64,000 bases of DNA, taken from assembly GCA_003225075.1 (NCBI GenBank), contig QIAP01000074.1, positions 1-64,000 of the forward strand, read 5' to 3'. The position numbers were made by a program, and so were the translations under genes. Positions 36,833 to 47,092 of the stretch are shown here, piece after piece. A model generated the notes under the pieces. That model saw only the letters and a program-made list of their open reading frames with translations, was not told the origin of the DNA and did no database searches. Source of the DNA: Acidobacteriota bacterium. GTDB lineage: Bacteria > Acidobacteriota > Terriglobia > Terriglobales > Acidobacteriaceae. Numbering within the stretch: the stretch's first letter is position 1; each line of letters opens with the position of its first letter.

Positions 36833-38197
36833 TCATCGGGTGCGCTTGGTGGATGCCTTAACGGACTTTACCTGCTTGCCCGAATGCGCTACTTGCGATC
36901 CGGCGTTACTAAATACGCGAGCAAAGATCTTGTCGATGTTGCGCAACTGGCGCTTCAAATCAAATGCACGTTCGATCTTCTGGTGAGGTACGAGGCCGGT
37001 GATCTCCTTATCGCTCATCACCAGTTGACGAAAATGCAGGCCTTCCTTCCAGGCACGCATGGCGTGATTTTGAACCATGCGATAGGCGTCCTCTCGGGAG
37101 ACGCCGTGTTCCACGAGGTCGAGCAGCAACTGGCCGCTAAAGACAAGACCCCGAGTGCTCTCAAGATTGGCCATCATGCGCTCGGGATAGACGAACATGG
37201 TCTCAATCAAGTTTGTCGTCTTGTTGAGCAAGTAGTCCACCAGCGTGGTGGAATCCGGCAGAATGACGCGCTCCGCCGAAGAATGGGATATGTCACGCTC
37301 ATGCCACAAGGCCACATTTTCAAAGCCGACCTGGGCGTTGGCGCGCACCACACGCCCCAACCCACTGATCTGCTCGCAAGTGACCGGATTCCGTTTGTGC
37401 GGCATGGCGGACGACCCCTTTTGCTTTTCGCTAAAGAACTCTTCCGCTTCGCGGACTTCTGTCCGCTGCAAGTGGCGAATCTCAGTGGCGATTTTGTCGA
37501 GAGTACAGGCAATCACAGCAAGGGTCGCCAGGTAGTGGGCGTGACGATCACGCTGGATTACCTGCGACGAAACCGCGGCGGCTTTCAATCCCAGACGAGC
37601 GCATATTTTTTCCTCCAGTTCGGGAGTGAGGTGGGCAAAGGTGCCGACAGCACCGGAGAACTTGCCGACGCGCAAGTCCTCGGCGGCAGCGGAAAAGCGT
37701 GCGATATCGCGCTGCACCTCGGAATACCAGTTGGCTAATTTGAACCCGAAAGTGATGGGTTCGGCGTGTATGCCGTGGGTTCGGCCCACCATGGGAGTGT
37801 TCTTGAATTCCCAGGCGCGCCGCTGCAGCGCATCGCTTAATCGATTGAGATCGTCGGCAATAATGCTGGACGCCCGAAGAATCAGCAAAGCCTGCGCGGT
37901 GTCCACGACATCATTCGAAGTCAGGCCGTAGTGAAACCAGCGCGCATCCGGGCCGACAATTTCAGCCACGGCGGTGGTGAAGGCGATCACGTCATGCCGC
38001 ACTTCAGCTTCGATCTGGTGGATGCGATCCACTTTGAAGTCGGCGCGCTCGCGAATAGCGCGGGCGGCGTCTTTCGGGACCAGGCCAGCTTCCGCCAAGG
38101 TCTCAGTTGCCGCCACCTCGACCGCCAGCCAGGTTCGAAAACGGTTTTCGTCACTCCAAATGTGCCCCATCTCGGGGCGGGTATAGCGCGGGATCAC
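36833..38197 (-). CDS. purB: Adenylosuccinate lyase
   Basis: PurB eliminates fumarate from SAICAR and adenylosuccinate in purine synthesis. The 454-residue protein has 'MIPRYTRPEMGHIWSDENRF', 'FHYGLTSNDVVDTAQALL', 'VGRTHGIHAEPITFGFK' (catalytic His), and the signature loop 'KGSSAMPHKRNPV' with the catalytic serine. Length and motifs fit the short bacterial type. Divergent from the marR region. Confidence 0.96.
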   Translation of the reverse strand: MIPRYTRPEMGHIWSDENRFRTWLAVEVAATETLAEAGLVPKDAARAIRERADFKVDRIHQIEAEVRHDVIAFTTAVAEIVGPDARWFHYGLTSNDVVDTAQALLILRASSIIADDLNRLSDALQRRAWEFKNTPMVGRTHGIHAEPITFGFKLANWYSEVQRDIARFSAAAEDLRVGKFSGAVGTFAHLTPELEEKICARLGLKAAAVSSQVIQRDRHAHYLATLAVIACTLDKIATEIRHLQRTEVREAEEFFSEKQKGSSAMPHKRNPVTCEQISGLGRVVRANAQVGFENVALWHERDISHSSAERVILPDSTTLVDYLLNKTTNLIETMFVYPERMMANLESTRGLVFSGQLLLDLVEHGVSREDAYRMVQNHAMRAWKEGLHFRQLVMSDKEITGLVPHQKIERAFDLKRQLRNIDKIFARVFSNAGSQVAHSGKQVKSVKASTKRTR

Positions 38198-38344
38198 GGC
38201 AGCGCCCTCTCTAAAAGTTGCTGAGAATGATGGACTAGGGATTCTAAAGGAGGTTCGCTCCGCTTACCAGTCGTCTCCTGCAGGCAGTACCAGGTCAAAC
38301 GTCAGAGTGGCCCGCCATCTCAACTGGGGCTTTCGTTCGCAACA

Positions 38345-38393
38345 TATATCGTGATACGATATAACGTGAATATGGTAACCGCTACGATATAAT
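38345..38393 (+). promoter_or_regulatory. Palindromic operator and -10 box of the marR-clc unit
   Basis: TATATCGT-GAT-ACGATATA (38345-38363) is a perfect palindrome with 8-bp arms, the size of a MarR-family operator. A second half-site, ACGATATA, is at 38384-38391 and overlaps a TATAAT -10 box (38388-38393). With the start codon at 38401, transcription would begin at about the ATG, giving a nearly leaderless message. The MarR protein is the natural candidate to bind here. Confidence 0.6.
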
Positions 38394-38400
38394 CCGCGGA

Positions 38401-38856
38401 ATGGAAACGACGCTTACGCCAACTGATTATGAATCGTTAGCCGAGCTGCGCTACCAGATCCGACGTTTTCTTCACTTCAGCGAGCAGGCGTCCCGAGCTG
38501 CGGGTTTGGAGCCGCGACAGCACTAGTTACTGTTGGCGCTGAAAGGCCTTCCGAAAGATACGCGTCCGCGAATCGGAGAACTGGCTGAGCGCCTGCAAAT
38601 CCAACACCACAGTGCGGTGGAGCTGGTGAATCGGCTGTCGAGAAGTGGCTATGTGAAACGCCGGCCAGGAGAGGATCGACGAGAAGTATTGCTGTCGCTG
38701 ACCCCGAAGGGTGAGAAGGTGCTGCGAGAGCTGTCGCTGCACCATAAATCGGAGCTGCGCAACGCAGGTCCGTCACTGGTGGGTGCACTCAAACGCGCCA
38801 TGCAGACGAACAGAAATTCCACGCGAAGGTCTGCAAAGACAACCCAACGGAATTGA
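38401..38856 (+). pseudogene. MarR-family regulator interrupted by an amber codon
   Basis: From ATG 38401 the frame encodes 'LAELRYQIRRFLHFSEQASRAAGLEPRQH' (split here for reading) and then TAG at 38524-38526. In the same frame it continues with the winged-helix: 'RIGELAERLQIQHHSAVELV', 'NRLSRSGYVKRRPGEDRRE' and 'LSLTPKGEKVL'. Codon 42 would be Gln in relatives (CAG to TAG). Only a TTG at 38533 could restart, losing the N-terminal dimerisation helix. It may therefore be inactivated, or read through. The clc gene starts 21 bases downstream, so loss would leave the operator unmanned. Confidence 0.78.
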
Positions 38857-38877
38857 CACAAGGAGAACTGGGCAAGA

Positions 38878-40767
38878 ATGACAGGAGACGACGGGCGCGA
38901 AATGTCTGGAGCGCAGCCGGGATCATCGTCAACAAATGGCGAGCGGAACGGCGCTGTCGCCGCAGAATGGGTGGGCAGAAGCCTGCTAGCTGAGGGGGCG
39001 GTAGCGCCACCAGCACAATTTCGAATGGTATTAGTTTCTTGTCTGGCAGCCGGTATCGGTCTGGTCGCTGGATTCATAGCGTATTTGCTCTACAGGCTGA
39101 TCGGGTTCTTGACCAATGTATTTTTCTTTCATCGCCTATCGGCCGACTTCGCCAGTGCCCGGCTAAATCATCTTGGGCCCTGGGTGATCGCTATACCTGT
39201 TATTGGCGGATTGATTGTCGGAGTCATGGCGAAATATGGCACTCCGAAAATCAGGGGTCACGGCATCCCGGAAGCGATGGAAGCGGTTCTGGTGAACCGT
39301 AGCCGTATCGAACCGCGGGTCGCGATTCTGAAACCGATTTCCGCGGCCATCGCCATCGGCACCGGAGGCCCGTTTGGCGCCGAAGGACCGATCATCCAGA
39401 CGGGAGGGGCGGTTGGTTCACTGGTGGGCCAGATTGTGCACACGACCGCGGTAGAGCGGAAGGTGCTACTGGCGTGCGGAGCGGCGGCTGGCATGTCCGC
39501 CACGTTCAACACACCCATCGCCGGAGTAATTCTTGCGATCGAGCTGCTGCTCTTCGAATTCAAGTCGCGTTCGTTCATTCCCCTTGTGGTGGCCAGTACG
39601 TTGGCCACTGCCGTACACCTGCAATTGCTGGGAGGCGGCCCGATGTTTCAGGTCGCAGCAATGGATTTCGGCATCCCGCGCGCTTTGCCCTTCTACCTGC
39701 TGCTGGGAGGAATCTGCGGTCTGGCTGCGGTCGGATTCAGCAAGGCACTTTATTGGATGGAAGATAAATTTGAAAAACTTCCAGTGGATCAACTATGGTG
39801 GCCCGCCATTGGCGGGCTGGGACTCGGCATTATCGGCTATTTTGTACCTCGCGTTCTGGGGGTTGGGTACGACACGATTGGTGACATTCTCAATGCGCGG
39901 CTCGGCCTTGAAGTTCTCTTGATTGTAATGGTCGCCAAGGCCGTGGCACTGATGGTCTCTCTCGGTTCGGGGACATCAGGCGGATTACTGGCACCCATGT
40001 TCATGTCCAGTGCGGCACTCGGAGGCGGATATGCCATGCTCATGGACCGAGTATTCCCAGCCGCAAACCTGGCACCCGGCGCGTTCGCCCTGGTAGCTAT
40101 GGGAGCAGTTTTCGGGGCAGCCTCGCGAGCCACCTTCACCTTCATCATTTTTGCGTTTGAGATCACGCGCGATTACAACTCGGTGCTTCCCTTGATGCTG
40201 GTAAGCGTGATTGCGGATGGTGTGGCGATGTTGTTCATGCCCGGTTCCTCCATCATGACGGAAAAGCTGGCCCGGCGCGGGCTTCGCATCCATCACGATT
40301 ATGAGACTGACGTGCTGACGCATGTGACGGTGTCGGAAACCATGGACCATGAGGCGCCTTTGGTTGCCGCTGACATGCGGGTCGGCGAACTGGCGGAGCG
40401 AATTGCGCGGCGGGATCCGGAAGTGAGCCGTCACCAGGGAATGCTGGTGGTGGATGAGGAGCGAGAACTAGTCGGTGTCATCACTCGCGGAGACATTTTG
40501 CGAGCGCTGGACAAAGATCCTGTGGGGACAATGACTGTACGTGAGGCAGGTTCCTCACGTGTGGTGGTCACCCATCCGGATGAGTTACTTTCAGAAGCAT
40601 CGGCCAAAATGCTGCGCCATAACATTGGACGCTTGCCGGTAGTGGACCGCCATGATCCGCATCGAATTCTAGGGTCTCTTGGACGTCCCGGGATTATGTC
40701 GGCCGGCCTGCGCCGGCTGGAAGAGGAACACGTCCGTGAGCCGGGCTGGATTGCTCGATTTTTCTGA
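38878..40767 (+). CDS. ClC-family chloride channel/transporter with CBS domains
   Basis: The 629-residue protein has a ~50-residue polar N-terminus and about ten or more membrane helices with the ClC ion-pathway motifs 'GHGIPEAM', 'FGAEGPIIQ' (gating glutamate kept) and 'GTSGGLLAPMF'. Two C-terminal CBS domains follow (about 480-600, 'HEAPLVAADMRVGELAERIA', 'GVITRGDILRAL'), which usually bind adenine nucleotides. It would move chloride, by H+ exchange or as a channel. AAGGAG lies 11 bases upstream of the ATG. It follows the broken marR gene in the same transcript. Confidence 0.93.
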   Translation: MTGDDGREMSGAQPGSSSTNGERNGAVAAEWVGRSLLAEGAVAPPAQFRMVLVSCLAAGIGLVAGFIAYLLYRLIGFLTNVFFFHRLSADFASARLNHLGPWVIAIPVIGGLIVGVMAKYGTPKIRGHGIPEAMEAVLVNRSRIEPRVAILKPISAAIAIGTGGPFGAEGPIIQTGGAVGSLVGQIVHTTAVERKVLLACGAAAGMSATFNTPIAGVILAIELLLFEFKSRSFIPLVVASTLATAVHLQLLGGGPMFQVAAMDFGIPRALPFYLLLGGICGLAAVGFSKALYWMEDKFEKLPVDQLWWPAIGGLGLGIIGYFVPRVLGVGYDTIGDILNARLGLEVLLIVMVAKAVALMVSLGSGTSGGLLAPMFMSSAALGGGYAMLMDRVFPAANLAPGAFALVAMGAVFGAASRATFTFIIFAFEITRDYNSVLPLMLVSVIADGVAMLFMPGSSIMTEKLARRGLRIHHDYETDVLTHVTVSETMDHEAPLVAADMRVGELAERIARRDPEVSRHQGMLVVDEERELVGVITRGDILRALDKDPVGTMTVREAGSSRVVVTHPDELLSEASAKMLRHNIGRLPVVDRHDPHRILGSLGRPGIMSAGLRRLEEEHVREPGWIARFF

Positions 40768-40769
40768 AT

Positions 40770-41780
40770 CTAATTTTGATTGCGCTTCAGCAATTGATGT
40801 ACGGCGGCGGGTGTAAGAGTCGCGGGAGCTGGAGCGCTCCTTTTTTGCGCTGCGGCGATTAGGGGGCGCAACGCGTCGGAGGAAATGCCGAGCGTGCCCC
40901 CGGCAAAGCCATCCAGATAAGCAGAGTTGATTCCTATGACTTCGCCGCGACTATTGAATACGGGGCCGCCGCTGCCTCCGTGGGCCGTGGGGGCATCGTA
41001 AACCAGCTTGTCGCCTACTACATCGCCCAAGTGCCCGTAGGTTGCTGACGGACGAATCAGCGACAGAGCGGCGAGTTCATTCGCGGCGCCGATGTCATCA
41101 TGCCGGTATGCGAGTCTTTCGTATACTTGCGTGGGTGATTTCGCCACCATGCCCGCAATTCCCATGGGATATCCGATCACGGTGACTAGTTCGCCAGGCG
41201 GCGCCGGTCCGCTGGCAAGGGGAAGCGGTGCCAGTTGGTGAATTGCGGCGGCGAAGTCAACGCGCAAAACTGCCAAATCTCCCTCCGCGGAAACTACCGA
41301 AGGCGTGAGAATGACCGGAGTTGGCAAGCCGGGAAAGAAGGCCAGTAATTTTTCAAGCTGAGGAGTCGCACCACGACGAATCAGGGCGTCGGCTTCAGGG
41401 TCGCCGTACCAGGGTTCTGCGACATGGCGATTGGTTGCCAGTAAGCCGTCGGCGACAATGAATCCCGTGCCGGAAATGCGGGCCCGCACCGAAGACGGCT
41501 CGCCCGGAAAACCCACGCGGTATACGCCATATATGTAGCAAATGGAGTTGCGATACCGGTTCAGCACCGTTGCCGGCATGCCGTGTTCCTGATCCACCTG
41601 CTGAAGTTGTTGCTTGATTTGCCGGACCTGGAGCTGAAGATCATCGGTGGGAGGCGGCGCGTAGTAGTGCACCACCATTCCGGTCCCGCCGAGCAGGACG
41701 AGTGCAAGCACGGTTTCGAGCAGCCATCCCCACTCGATTACAGCGCGGTCGGGTTCCGGTTGTGGATCTTGTTCGGGCAT
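40770..41780 (-). CDS. Membrane-anchored trypsin-like serine protease
   Basis: This 336-residue protein has one N-terminal transmembrane helix ('LLETVLALVLLGGTGMVV'), a short coiled-coil ('LQVRQIKQQLQQVDQEHG') and a trypsin-like domain of the DegP/HtrA type. The triad is visible: His in 'ATNRHVAEP', Asp in 'GDLAVLRVD' and Ser in 'HGGSGGPVF'. No PDZ domain follows. It is probably periplasm-facing envelope proteolysis. Ends two bases after the ClC stop, convergent with it. Confidence 0.85.
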   Translation of the reverse strand: MPEQDPQPEPDRAVIEWGWLLETVLALVLLGGTGMVVHYYAPPPTDDLQLQVRQIKQQLQQVDQEHGMPATVLNRYRNSICYIYGVYRVGFPGEPSSVRARISGTGFIVADGLLATNRHVAEPWYGDPEADALIRRGATPQLEKLLAFFPGLPTPVILTPSVVSAEGDLAVLRVDFAAAIHQLAPLPLASGPAPPGELVTVIGYPMGIAGMVAKSPTQVYERLAYRHDDIGAANELAALSLIRPSATYGHLGDVVGDKLVYDAPTAHGGSGGPVFNSRGEVIGINSAYLDGFAGGTLGISSDALRPLIAAAQKRSAPAPATLTPAAVHQLLKRNQN

Positions 41781-41926
41781 AATGTGGGCTGCCGGTGGGG
41801 AGCGATTTGTCAGGCAGGCGCGCCTTACGCATTCCTATGTTGCAGCTTGAGGGCGTGGTTTCCTACGGTACGGAAGTGGATGTACGGGTGAGTGCGTCTT
41901 CGAGTATGTCGTTCTAAATAAGAAGG

Positions 41927-42184
41927 TTACGGCTCCGGGACTCCCAGGAGCTCAGACATTTCCTGATACAGGAATCCTTCTCCGGGACGGTAGGGCTGAA
42001 TCCACTCGCCATTGATGACGAACTGCGGGATCGCACGTTTGCCAGTGCGCGCGACAACTTCGTCCGCGGCACCGGGCGTGTTTTCTATGTCGATTTCTTT
42101 GTAAGGAATTTTGTGGTGAGCGAGAAAGCGCTTGGCCTCTCGACAATCCGAACACCAAAAAGCGGAATAGACAATCAGTTCCAT
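41927..42184 (-). CDS. Glutaredoxin-like protein
   Basis: The 85-residue protein has the thioredoxin fold with an active site 'FWCSDCREAK' (Cys11, Cys14), 'KIPYKEIDIENTPGA', and 'AIPQFVINGEW' with the cis-proline. The CSDC active site is unlike the classical CPYC, which suggests a role as a reductase of a specific partner. A 145-base gap separates it from the protease; clpC lies upstream on the same strand. Confidence 0.88.
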   Translation of the reverse strand: MELIVYSAFWCSDCREAKRFLAHHKIPYKEIDIENTPGAADEVVARTGKRAIPQFVINGEWIQPYRPGEGFLYQEMSELLGVPEP

Positions 42185-42200
42185 AATTGTTGAGTTCTCG

Positions 42201-42233
42201 AAAAAAGAAAGCCGTCAATAAAGCTGACGGCTT
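42201..42233 (-). terminator. Intrinsic terminator of clpC
   Basis: AAGCCGTCA (42209-42217) pairs perfectly with TGACGGCTT (42225-42233) around seven bases. The minus strand continues TTCTTTTTTCGAG. It lies 15 bases after the clpC stop and ends that transcript before the glutaredoxin gene. Confidence 0.88.
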
Positions 42234-42247
42234 CTGTCGGTTGACCA

Positions 42248-44692
42248 TCAGTTCTCGTAGAGCAACACGCCCTCGGTTTCCTTCGAATCCACGGGCCGGT
42301 AATAGAGCTTTTCGCCCTCGAGGAAGACCTCGATGAATGCCGGCCGGGTGGTGATGGTGCCTTGAATCAGAGCCTCCGATAGCGGATCTTCGATGTACTT
42401 CTGCAAGGCGCGGCGCAGCGGACGGGCGCCATAGCTGCGATCGCTCAGCGTCTGATTGAGGATCCACTTCTTGGCCTCGTCGGTTACCGTTACGGTAATC
42501 GATTTCTGTGCCAGATTCTGATTCAACTGGCTGACCATGAGCTCCAGGATCTGGATGAGGTCGTTTTCGCTCAGAGCGTTGAAGATGATGACTTCGTCCA
42601 GACGGTTCAGGAACTCAGGATTGAAGGTACGCTTCACTTCGTTCCTCACCAGGTCTTCAATCTTTTCCGAGATCATGTCCTCCTGAGTGGACTGGAAGCC
42701 CAGACCCTCGCGCTTCTGCAAGTGACGCGCGCCAATGTTGGAGGTCATGATAATGACGGTATTCTTGAAATCCACGGTGTTGCCCAAGCCGTCGGTGAGA
42801 TGACCGTCCTCAAATACCTGCAACAGGATGTTGAACACATCAGGATGCGCCTTCTCAATTTCGTCCAGCAATACGACCGAGTAGGGGGCACGCTTAACTC
42901 GCTCGGTGAGCTGACCACCCTCTTCGTAGCCCACGTATCCGGGAGGCGAACCGATCAACTTCGAGACCGAGTGCTTCTCCATAAACTCGGACATGTCGAA
43001 GCGAACCAGCGACTTCTCGCTGCCGAACATGAACTGGGCGAGAGTGCGCGCGACTTCGGTTTTTCCCACGCCAGTGGGGCCGAGGAACAGGAACGAGCCG
43101 ATCGGACGGTTCGGATTCTTGAGGCCGGCGCGAGAGCGCCGGATGGCGCGCGCTAAAGCGCTGATCGCCTTTTCCTGGGAGATCACGCGTCTATGCAGCT
43201 CTTCTTCGATGCGCAGCAGCTTCTGGGTTTCTTCTTCCTTGATGGAGGTGATGGGCACGCCAGTCCAGCGTGAGACCACGTCTTCGATGTCCTCGCGGCC
43301 GACAACGCCCGTGGAGGACTCATCAAGATGGTATTTTTCGCGAAGAGCGCGCAAGTTCTCGCGCTCTTTGCGTTCCTCGTCCGAATAGAAGCGCGCCTTC
43401 TCGAACTCATGATTCGCGACGGCGTTTTCACATCGGTGCACGATGAACTTGATTCGCTTCTGCACCTCAGTGATCTCCTCCGGCAGCGAGGTCTGACGCA
43501 GCTTGACGCGCGCGCCCGCTTCGTCGATGAGATCAATGGCTTTATCCGGCAAAAAGCGGTCCGGTATGTAGCGGTTGGAATGCGAAACCGAGAAGTTAAT
43601 GGCCTCATCGGTGTAGCTGACCGCGTGGAACTTCTCGTAACGATCCTTGATGCCAAACAGAATCTTGATGGCATCGGCTTCATTGGGTGGCGGAACTTTC
43701 ACCGCCTGGAAGCGGCGTTCGAGGGAGCGATCCTTTTCGATGGATTTGCGATATTCGCCTGGCGTGGTGGCACCGATGCATTGAATCTCTCCCCGCGACA
43801 AGGCAGGTTTCAGAATATTTGCTGCATCAAGTGATCCTTCCGCCGAACCGGCGCCCACCAGAGTATGCAACTCATCGATGAAGATGACGGCATTTTGTGA
43901 CTCCATCAATTCCTTCATGATGGTCTTCAGGCGTTCTTCAAACTGTCCACGATATTTTGTGCCAGCGACGATGAGGGACAGATCGAGTGCCAGAATGCGC
44001 TTATCGGCTAAAAATGATGGCACCTCGCCGTCAGCGATGCGCTGTGCCAACCCTTCAACGATCGCGGTCTTGCCGACACCCGGTTCACCAATCAGCACGG
44101 GATTATTCTTGGTGCGGCGGCAGAGGATCTGGACCACGCGCTCCAACTCACCTTCTCGACCGACTAGCGGATCGAGTTGGGTGTCCATCGCGGCCTGGGT
44201 CAGGTCGCGGGAAAATTCGCTGAGGAGAGACGATTCCCGCTGCCGCTGCGGCTGAGCTTTCTCCTGACTGCTACGGGCCAATTCTTCACGAATGGTCGAA
44301 AGACGGAGGCCGCGTTCGTGCAAAATCTCGGCGGCAAAACATTTTTCTTCGCGCAGCAATCCCAGTAACAGATGTTCGGTTCCGATATGCTTGTGAGACA
44401 GCCGTTCCGCTTCCTCGGCGGCATAGGCGAGCACTCGCTTGCATTCATTACTGAGAGGCAAATCCACCGAGGTGGAAACCTTCTCCCGAATCGTGGTATG
44501 TCCTTCGATTTGCTTGCGGATGGACTCTACCGATGCATGCGAGCGCAGAAAACGGTTCGTGAGGGCTTTGTCTTCGCGCAGAAGTCCCAGTAGCAGATGC
44601 TCTGTCTCAATATAAGGAGAGCCGAACTGGCTGGCCTCATAACGCGCAAAGAAGATGACGCGCCTGGCTTTCTCCGTATAGCGTTCAAACAT
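42248..44692 (-). CDS. clpC: Clp protease ATPase subunit ClpC
   Basis: ClpC unfolds proteins and feeds ClpP. The 814-residue protein has two N-domain repeats ('[16 protein letters not shown]', '[16 protein letters not shown]'), D1 with Walker A '[10 protein letters not shown]', a UVR-type coiled-coil middle ('[19 protein letters not shown]') that marks ClpC rather than ClpA, and D2 with '[10 protein letters not shown]' and '[17 protein letters not shown]'. ATG 44692 ('[17 protein letters not shown]') is the family start; a longer frame to 44782 is not. GGGAAGGG lies just upstream. Confidence 0.96.
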   Translation of the reverse strand: MFERYTEKARRVIFFARYEASQFGSPYIETEHLLLGLLREDKALTNRFLRSHASVESIRKQIEGHTTIREKVSTSVDLPLSNECKRVLAYAAEEAERLSHKHIGTEHLLLGLLREEKCFAAEILHERGLRLSTIREELARSSQEKAQPQRQRESSLLSEFSRDLTQAAMDTQLDPLVGREGELERVVQILCRRTKNNPVLIGEPGVGKTAIVEGLAQRIADGEVPSFLADKRILALDLSLIVAGTKYRGQFEERLKTIMKELMESQNAVIFIDELHTLVGAGSAEGSLDAANILKPALSRGEIQCIGATTPGEYRKSIEKDRSLERRFQAVKVPPPNEADAIKILFGIKDRYEKFHAVSYTDEAINFSVSHSNRYIPDRFLPDKAIDLIDEAGARVKLRQTSLPEEITEVQKRIKFIVHRCENAVANHEFEKARFYSDEERKERENLRALREKYHLDESSTGVVGREDIEDVVSRWTGVPITSIKEEETQKLLRIEEELHRRVISQEKAISALARAIRRSRAGLKNPNRPIGSFLFLGPTGVGKTEVARTLAQFMFGSEKSLVRFDMSEFMEKHSVSKLIGSPPGYVGYEEGGQLTERVKRAPYSVVLLDEIEKAHPDVFNILLQVFEDGHLTDGLGNTVDFKNTVIIMTSNIGARHLQKREGLGFQSTQEDMISEKIEDLVRNEVKRTFNPEFLNRLDEVIIFNALSENDLIQILELMVSQLNQNLAQKSITVTVTDEAKKWILNQTLSDRSYGARPLRRALQKYIEDPLSEALIQGTITTRPAFIEVFLEGEKLYYRPVDSKETEGVLLYEN

Positions 44693-44931
44693 ATGCCCTT
44701 CCCTGAGTTCTCGGGAGAAACGGGTCGGCTGGTGCTGGCCCAAAACTCCCAGGGAGCAGTCGTACCTCAATACATTATGCAATCAACGTGCCACGGACCC
44801 AATAGTTAAATCGTATCACTAAATCGTTCTGTTACTAATGGCACTTCAGTCGAATGCCTAACGCAACCATTGCAAGAGATTGCAACCCATCCTTCCAATT
44901 GTGCTGCGAACAAACTTTAACCGGTAGTTAC

Positions 44932-45557
44932 TCACGTGAAAAGCGACTCCGGCGATACCTCTTCCATCTTACCTTGATGCAATCGCAATACCCGATGGCA
45001 GCGCCCGGCAAACGCGATGTTATGAGTAGCGATGAGGGACGTGAGTTGATAATCGCGATGCAGCCTGGCAATTAACTCAAAAACTGAATCCGCCGTATGG
45101 CTGTCAAGATCGCCGGTTGGCTCGTCGGCCAGCAAAAGCTTGGGCCGGGTTATAAGCGCACGCGCCAGAGCCACTCGCTGCTGCTCCCCACCTGACAACT
45201 CTCCAGAGCGATGATCCGCACGCTGATCCAACCCTACCTCGTGAAGCCAATGAGAGGCTTCGGCCTGTGCTTGCTGCTTGGCAAGCCCTCGCACGAGAAG
45301 TGGCATAGCCACGTTTTCCAGGGCGGTAAATTCCGGCAGGAGATAATGAAACTGCCACACGAAGCCGATCTCGCGGTTACGGAACTCGGCAAAAGGGTAC
45401 TCTTTCCGGCACCGGATTGCCCGACGATCGCCAGCATCTCTCCTTTGCGCACCTGAAAGGACAAGTTTTCAAAGAGCACGAGATCTGATTCGCCGGAGCG
45501 AAAGATCTTTTTCAAACCCGCGACCCGCACGATCGGGTCTTGGTCTATTTGATGCAA
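44932..45557 (-). pseudogene. lolD: LolD-type lipoprotein export ATPase, internal deletion and frameshift
   Basis: The first frame (45557 on) gives 'LVLFENLSFQVRKGEMLAIVGQSGAGKSTLL' (Walker A; shown here in part). The second frame, ending at 44932, gives 'AEFRNREIGFVWQFHYLLPE' (Q-loop), 'LSGGEQQRVALARAL' (signature) and 'LLLADEPTGDLD' (Walker B). They meet near 45390-45394. LolD proteins have about 29 residues between these blocks, so roughly 88 bases are missing and the frame is shifted. As assembled the gene cannot make a working ATPase. The partner permease is intact upstream. Confidence 0.8.
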
Positions 45558-45751
45558 ACCGCCGCTCCTCCGTCACAATTAGGGTCCGGCGCAACAGCAG
45601 GCAACCTTTCTGCCACTTGGGAACGGCGCGGTTGCCCTATGCCATTAGAACACGAGGCGCGAGCTAAGCAATAACACCCTCCCGATTCCGGAATGCATCT
45701 GCAGAAAACTGTATACCTGATCGGCGTCAGAGGAACATAACGTTAGTCACT

Positions 45752-47068
45752 TCATTCATATCGTAGGGCCTCGGCGGGAAGTATCCGGGCGGCGGACCAG
45801 GAAGGATACATGGTTGCGATAAAAGAAACCCCGATCGCCACCAGTGCTACCAGAAGACCGTCCATGGGGCGGGGTGCGAACGGCACGTAGTCAATTGAAT
45901 AAACTTCGGGAGCGAGCGAGATGAGATGGTAGTGGGCGCCGGCCCAAGCCATAGCGTAACCGAGTACAAGCCCAACCGCCGTCCCAATAACACCAATGAG
46001 CACGCCTTGGGCGATAAACATCCATCGCACCTGCGCCTTGCGCGTGCCCATAGACATGAGCACGGCGATGTCTTTGGTCTTTTCCATGACCATCATGGTG
46101 AGCGAGATGAGGATGTTCAATCCGGCGACGAAGACAATAAGACCAATGGTGATGAACGTCACTACACGCTCCAGACGCAGAGCACGGAAGATCGCCTTGT
46201 TCTGTTCCATCCAATTGGTGGCCATAAAGCCCGGTCCCGCCGCCTGCTCCAGCATTCTGGCAACCTCGCCGGCTTTGTAGATGTCGTCTACCTTGAATTC
46301 GAGTACGGCAACTACGTCATCCTCACCGAACAGATGTTGTGCATCGGAAAGGCGTGTGAATGCCCAGGAACTGTCGTAATCGTAAAATCCGGAGTTGAAG
46401 ATTCCGGTCACGCGGAAGCGAAGGTACTTGGGCACCATGCCATAGGGAGTGAGTTCGCCTTGCGGGCTGGTGACCAGGACGACCGAGCCAGCGGTGGCAC
46501 CGAGGTTGTCAGCCATATCCTTACCCAGCACGATCGGCGGCATGGCCGCGAGGCGCTCTTGGACGCCCTCAAGTGAACTGGGGGATGGATCCACTGGCTT
46601 ATCGCTGCCATTGCCTGTGACCAATGGTGCCGGCGGTGATGATTCCTCCAACGCAGCCGCGGAACCGATGTTGACTGAGTTCAGCAAGCGGCTGACTTTT
46701 CGTTCGTAAGCCGGAACCATTCCCTTTAATACGGCGCCACGAGCTCTTGGGCCGCGCGAGATGAGTACCTGTTCGTAGATAGCAGGTGCGACAGCCACCA
46801 CATGAGGGGTCTTGACAAGAGCGTCCATTAGCGGGCGCCAGTTTCTGATGCCATCGCTCTGTATGCGCAATAGGCTGACGTGCGAGGTTGAGCCAAGGAG
46901 GCGGTCTTGAAGATCCTGGCGAAAGCCATTATTGATCGCCAGGGCAACGATAAGGGATGCCACGCCCGCAGCTACGCCGGCGATGGAAATGCCAGTAATG
47001 ACACCGATAACAGCCTGACGGCGTTTGGCGCGCAAATAGCGTGCTGCAACGAAAAGTTCAAAGCGCAT
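45752..47068 (-). CDS. lolC: LolC/E-type lipoprotein-releasing ABC permease
   Basis: The 438-residue protein has an N-terminal helix ('VIGVITGISIAGVAAGVASLIVALA'-type), a large periplasmic MacB-like domain (about 50-270), then three helices ('VVTFITIGLIVFVAGLNILI', 'GVLIGVIGTAVGLVLGYAMA', 'LLVALVAIGVSFIAT'). This is the FtsX-like LolC/E fold that extracts lipoproteins from the inner membrane for LolA. The cognate ATPase gene immediately downstream is broken, so the transporter may rely on another copy or be non-functional. Confidence 0.9.
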   Translation of the reverse strand: MRFELFVAARYLRAKRRQAVIGVITGISIAGVAAGVASLIVALAINNGFRQDLQDRLLGSTSHVSLLRIQSDGIRNWRPLMDALVKTPHVVAVAPAIYEQVLISRGPRARGAVLKGMVPAYERKVSRLLNSVNIGSAAALEESSPPAPLVTGNGSDKPVDPSPSSLEGVQERLAAMPPIVLGKDMADNLGATAGSVVLVTSPQGELTPYGMVPKYLRFRVTGIFNSGFYDYDSSWAFTRLSDAQHLFGEDDVVAVLEFKVDDIYKAGEVARMLEQAAGPGFMATNWMEQNKAIFRALRLERVVTFITIGLIVFVAGLNILISLTMMVMEKTKDIAVLMSMGTRKAQVRWMFIAQGVLIGVIGTAVGLVLGYAMAWAGAHYHLISLAPEVYSIDYVPFAPRPMDGLLVALVAIGVSFIATMYPSWSAARILPAEALRYE

Positions 47069-47092
47069 GGGAAGCTGTTAACTGTGAGCCCC

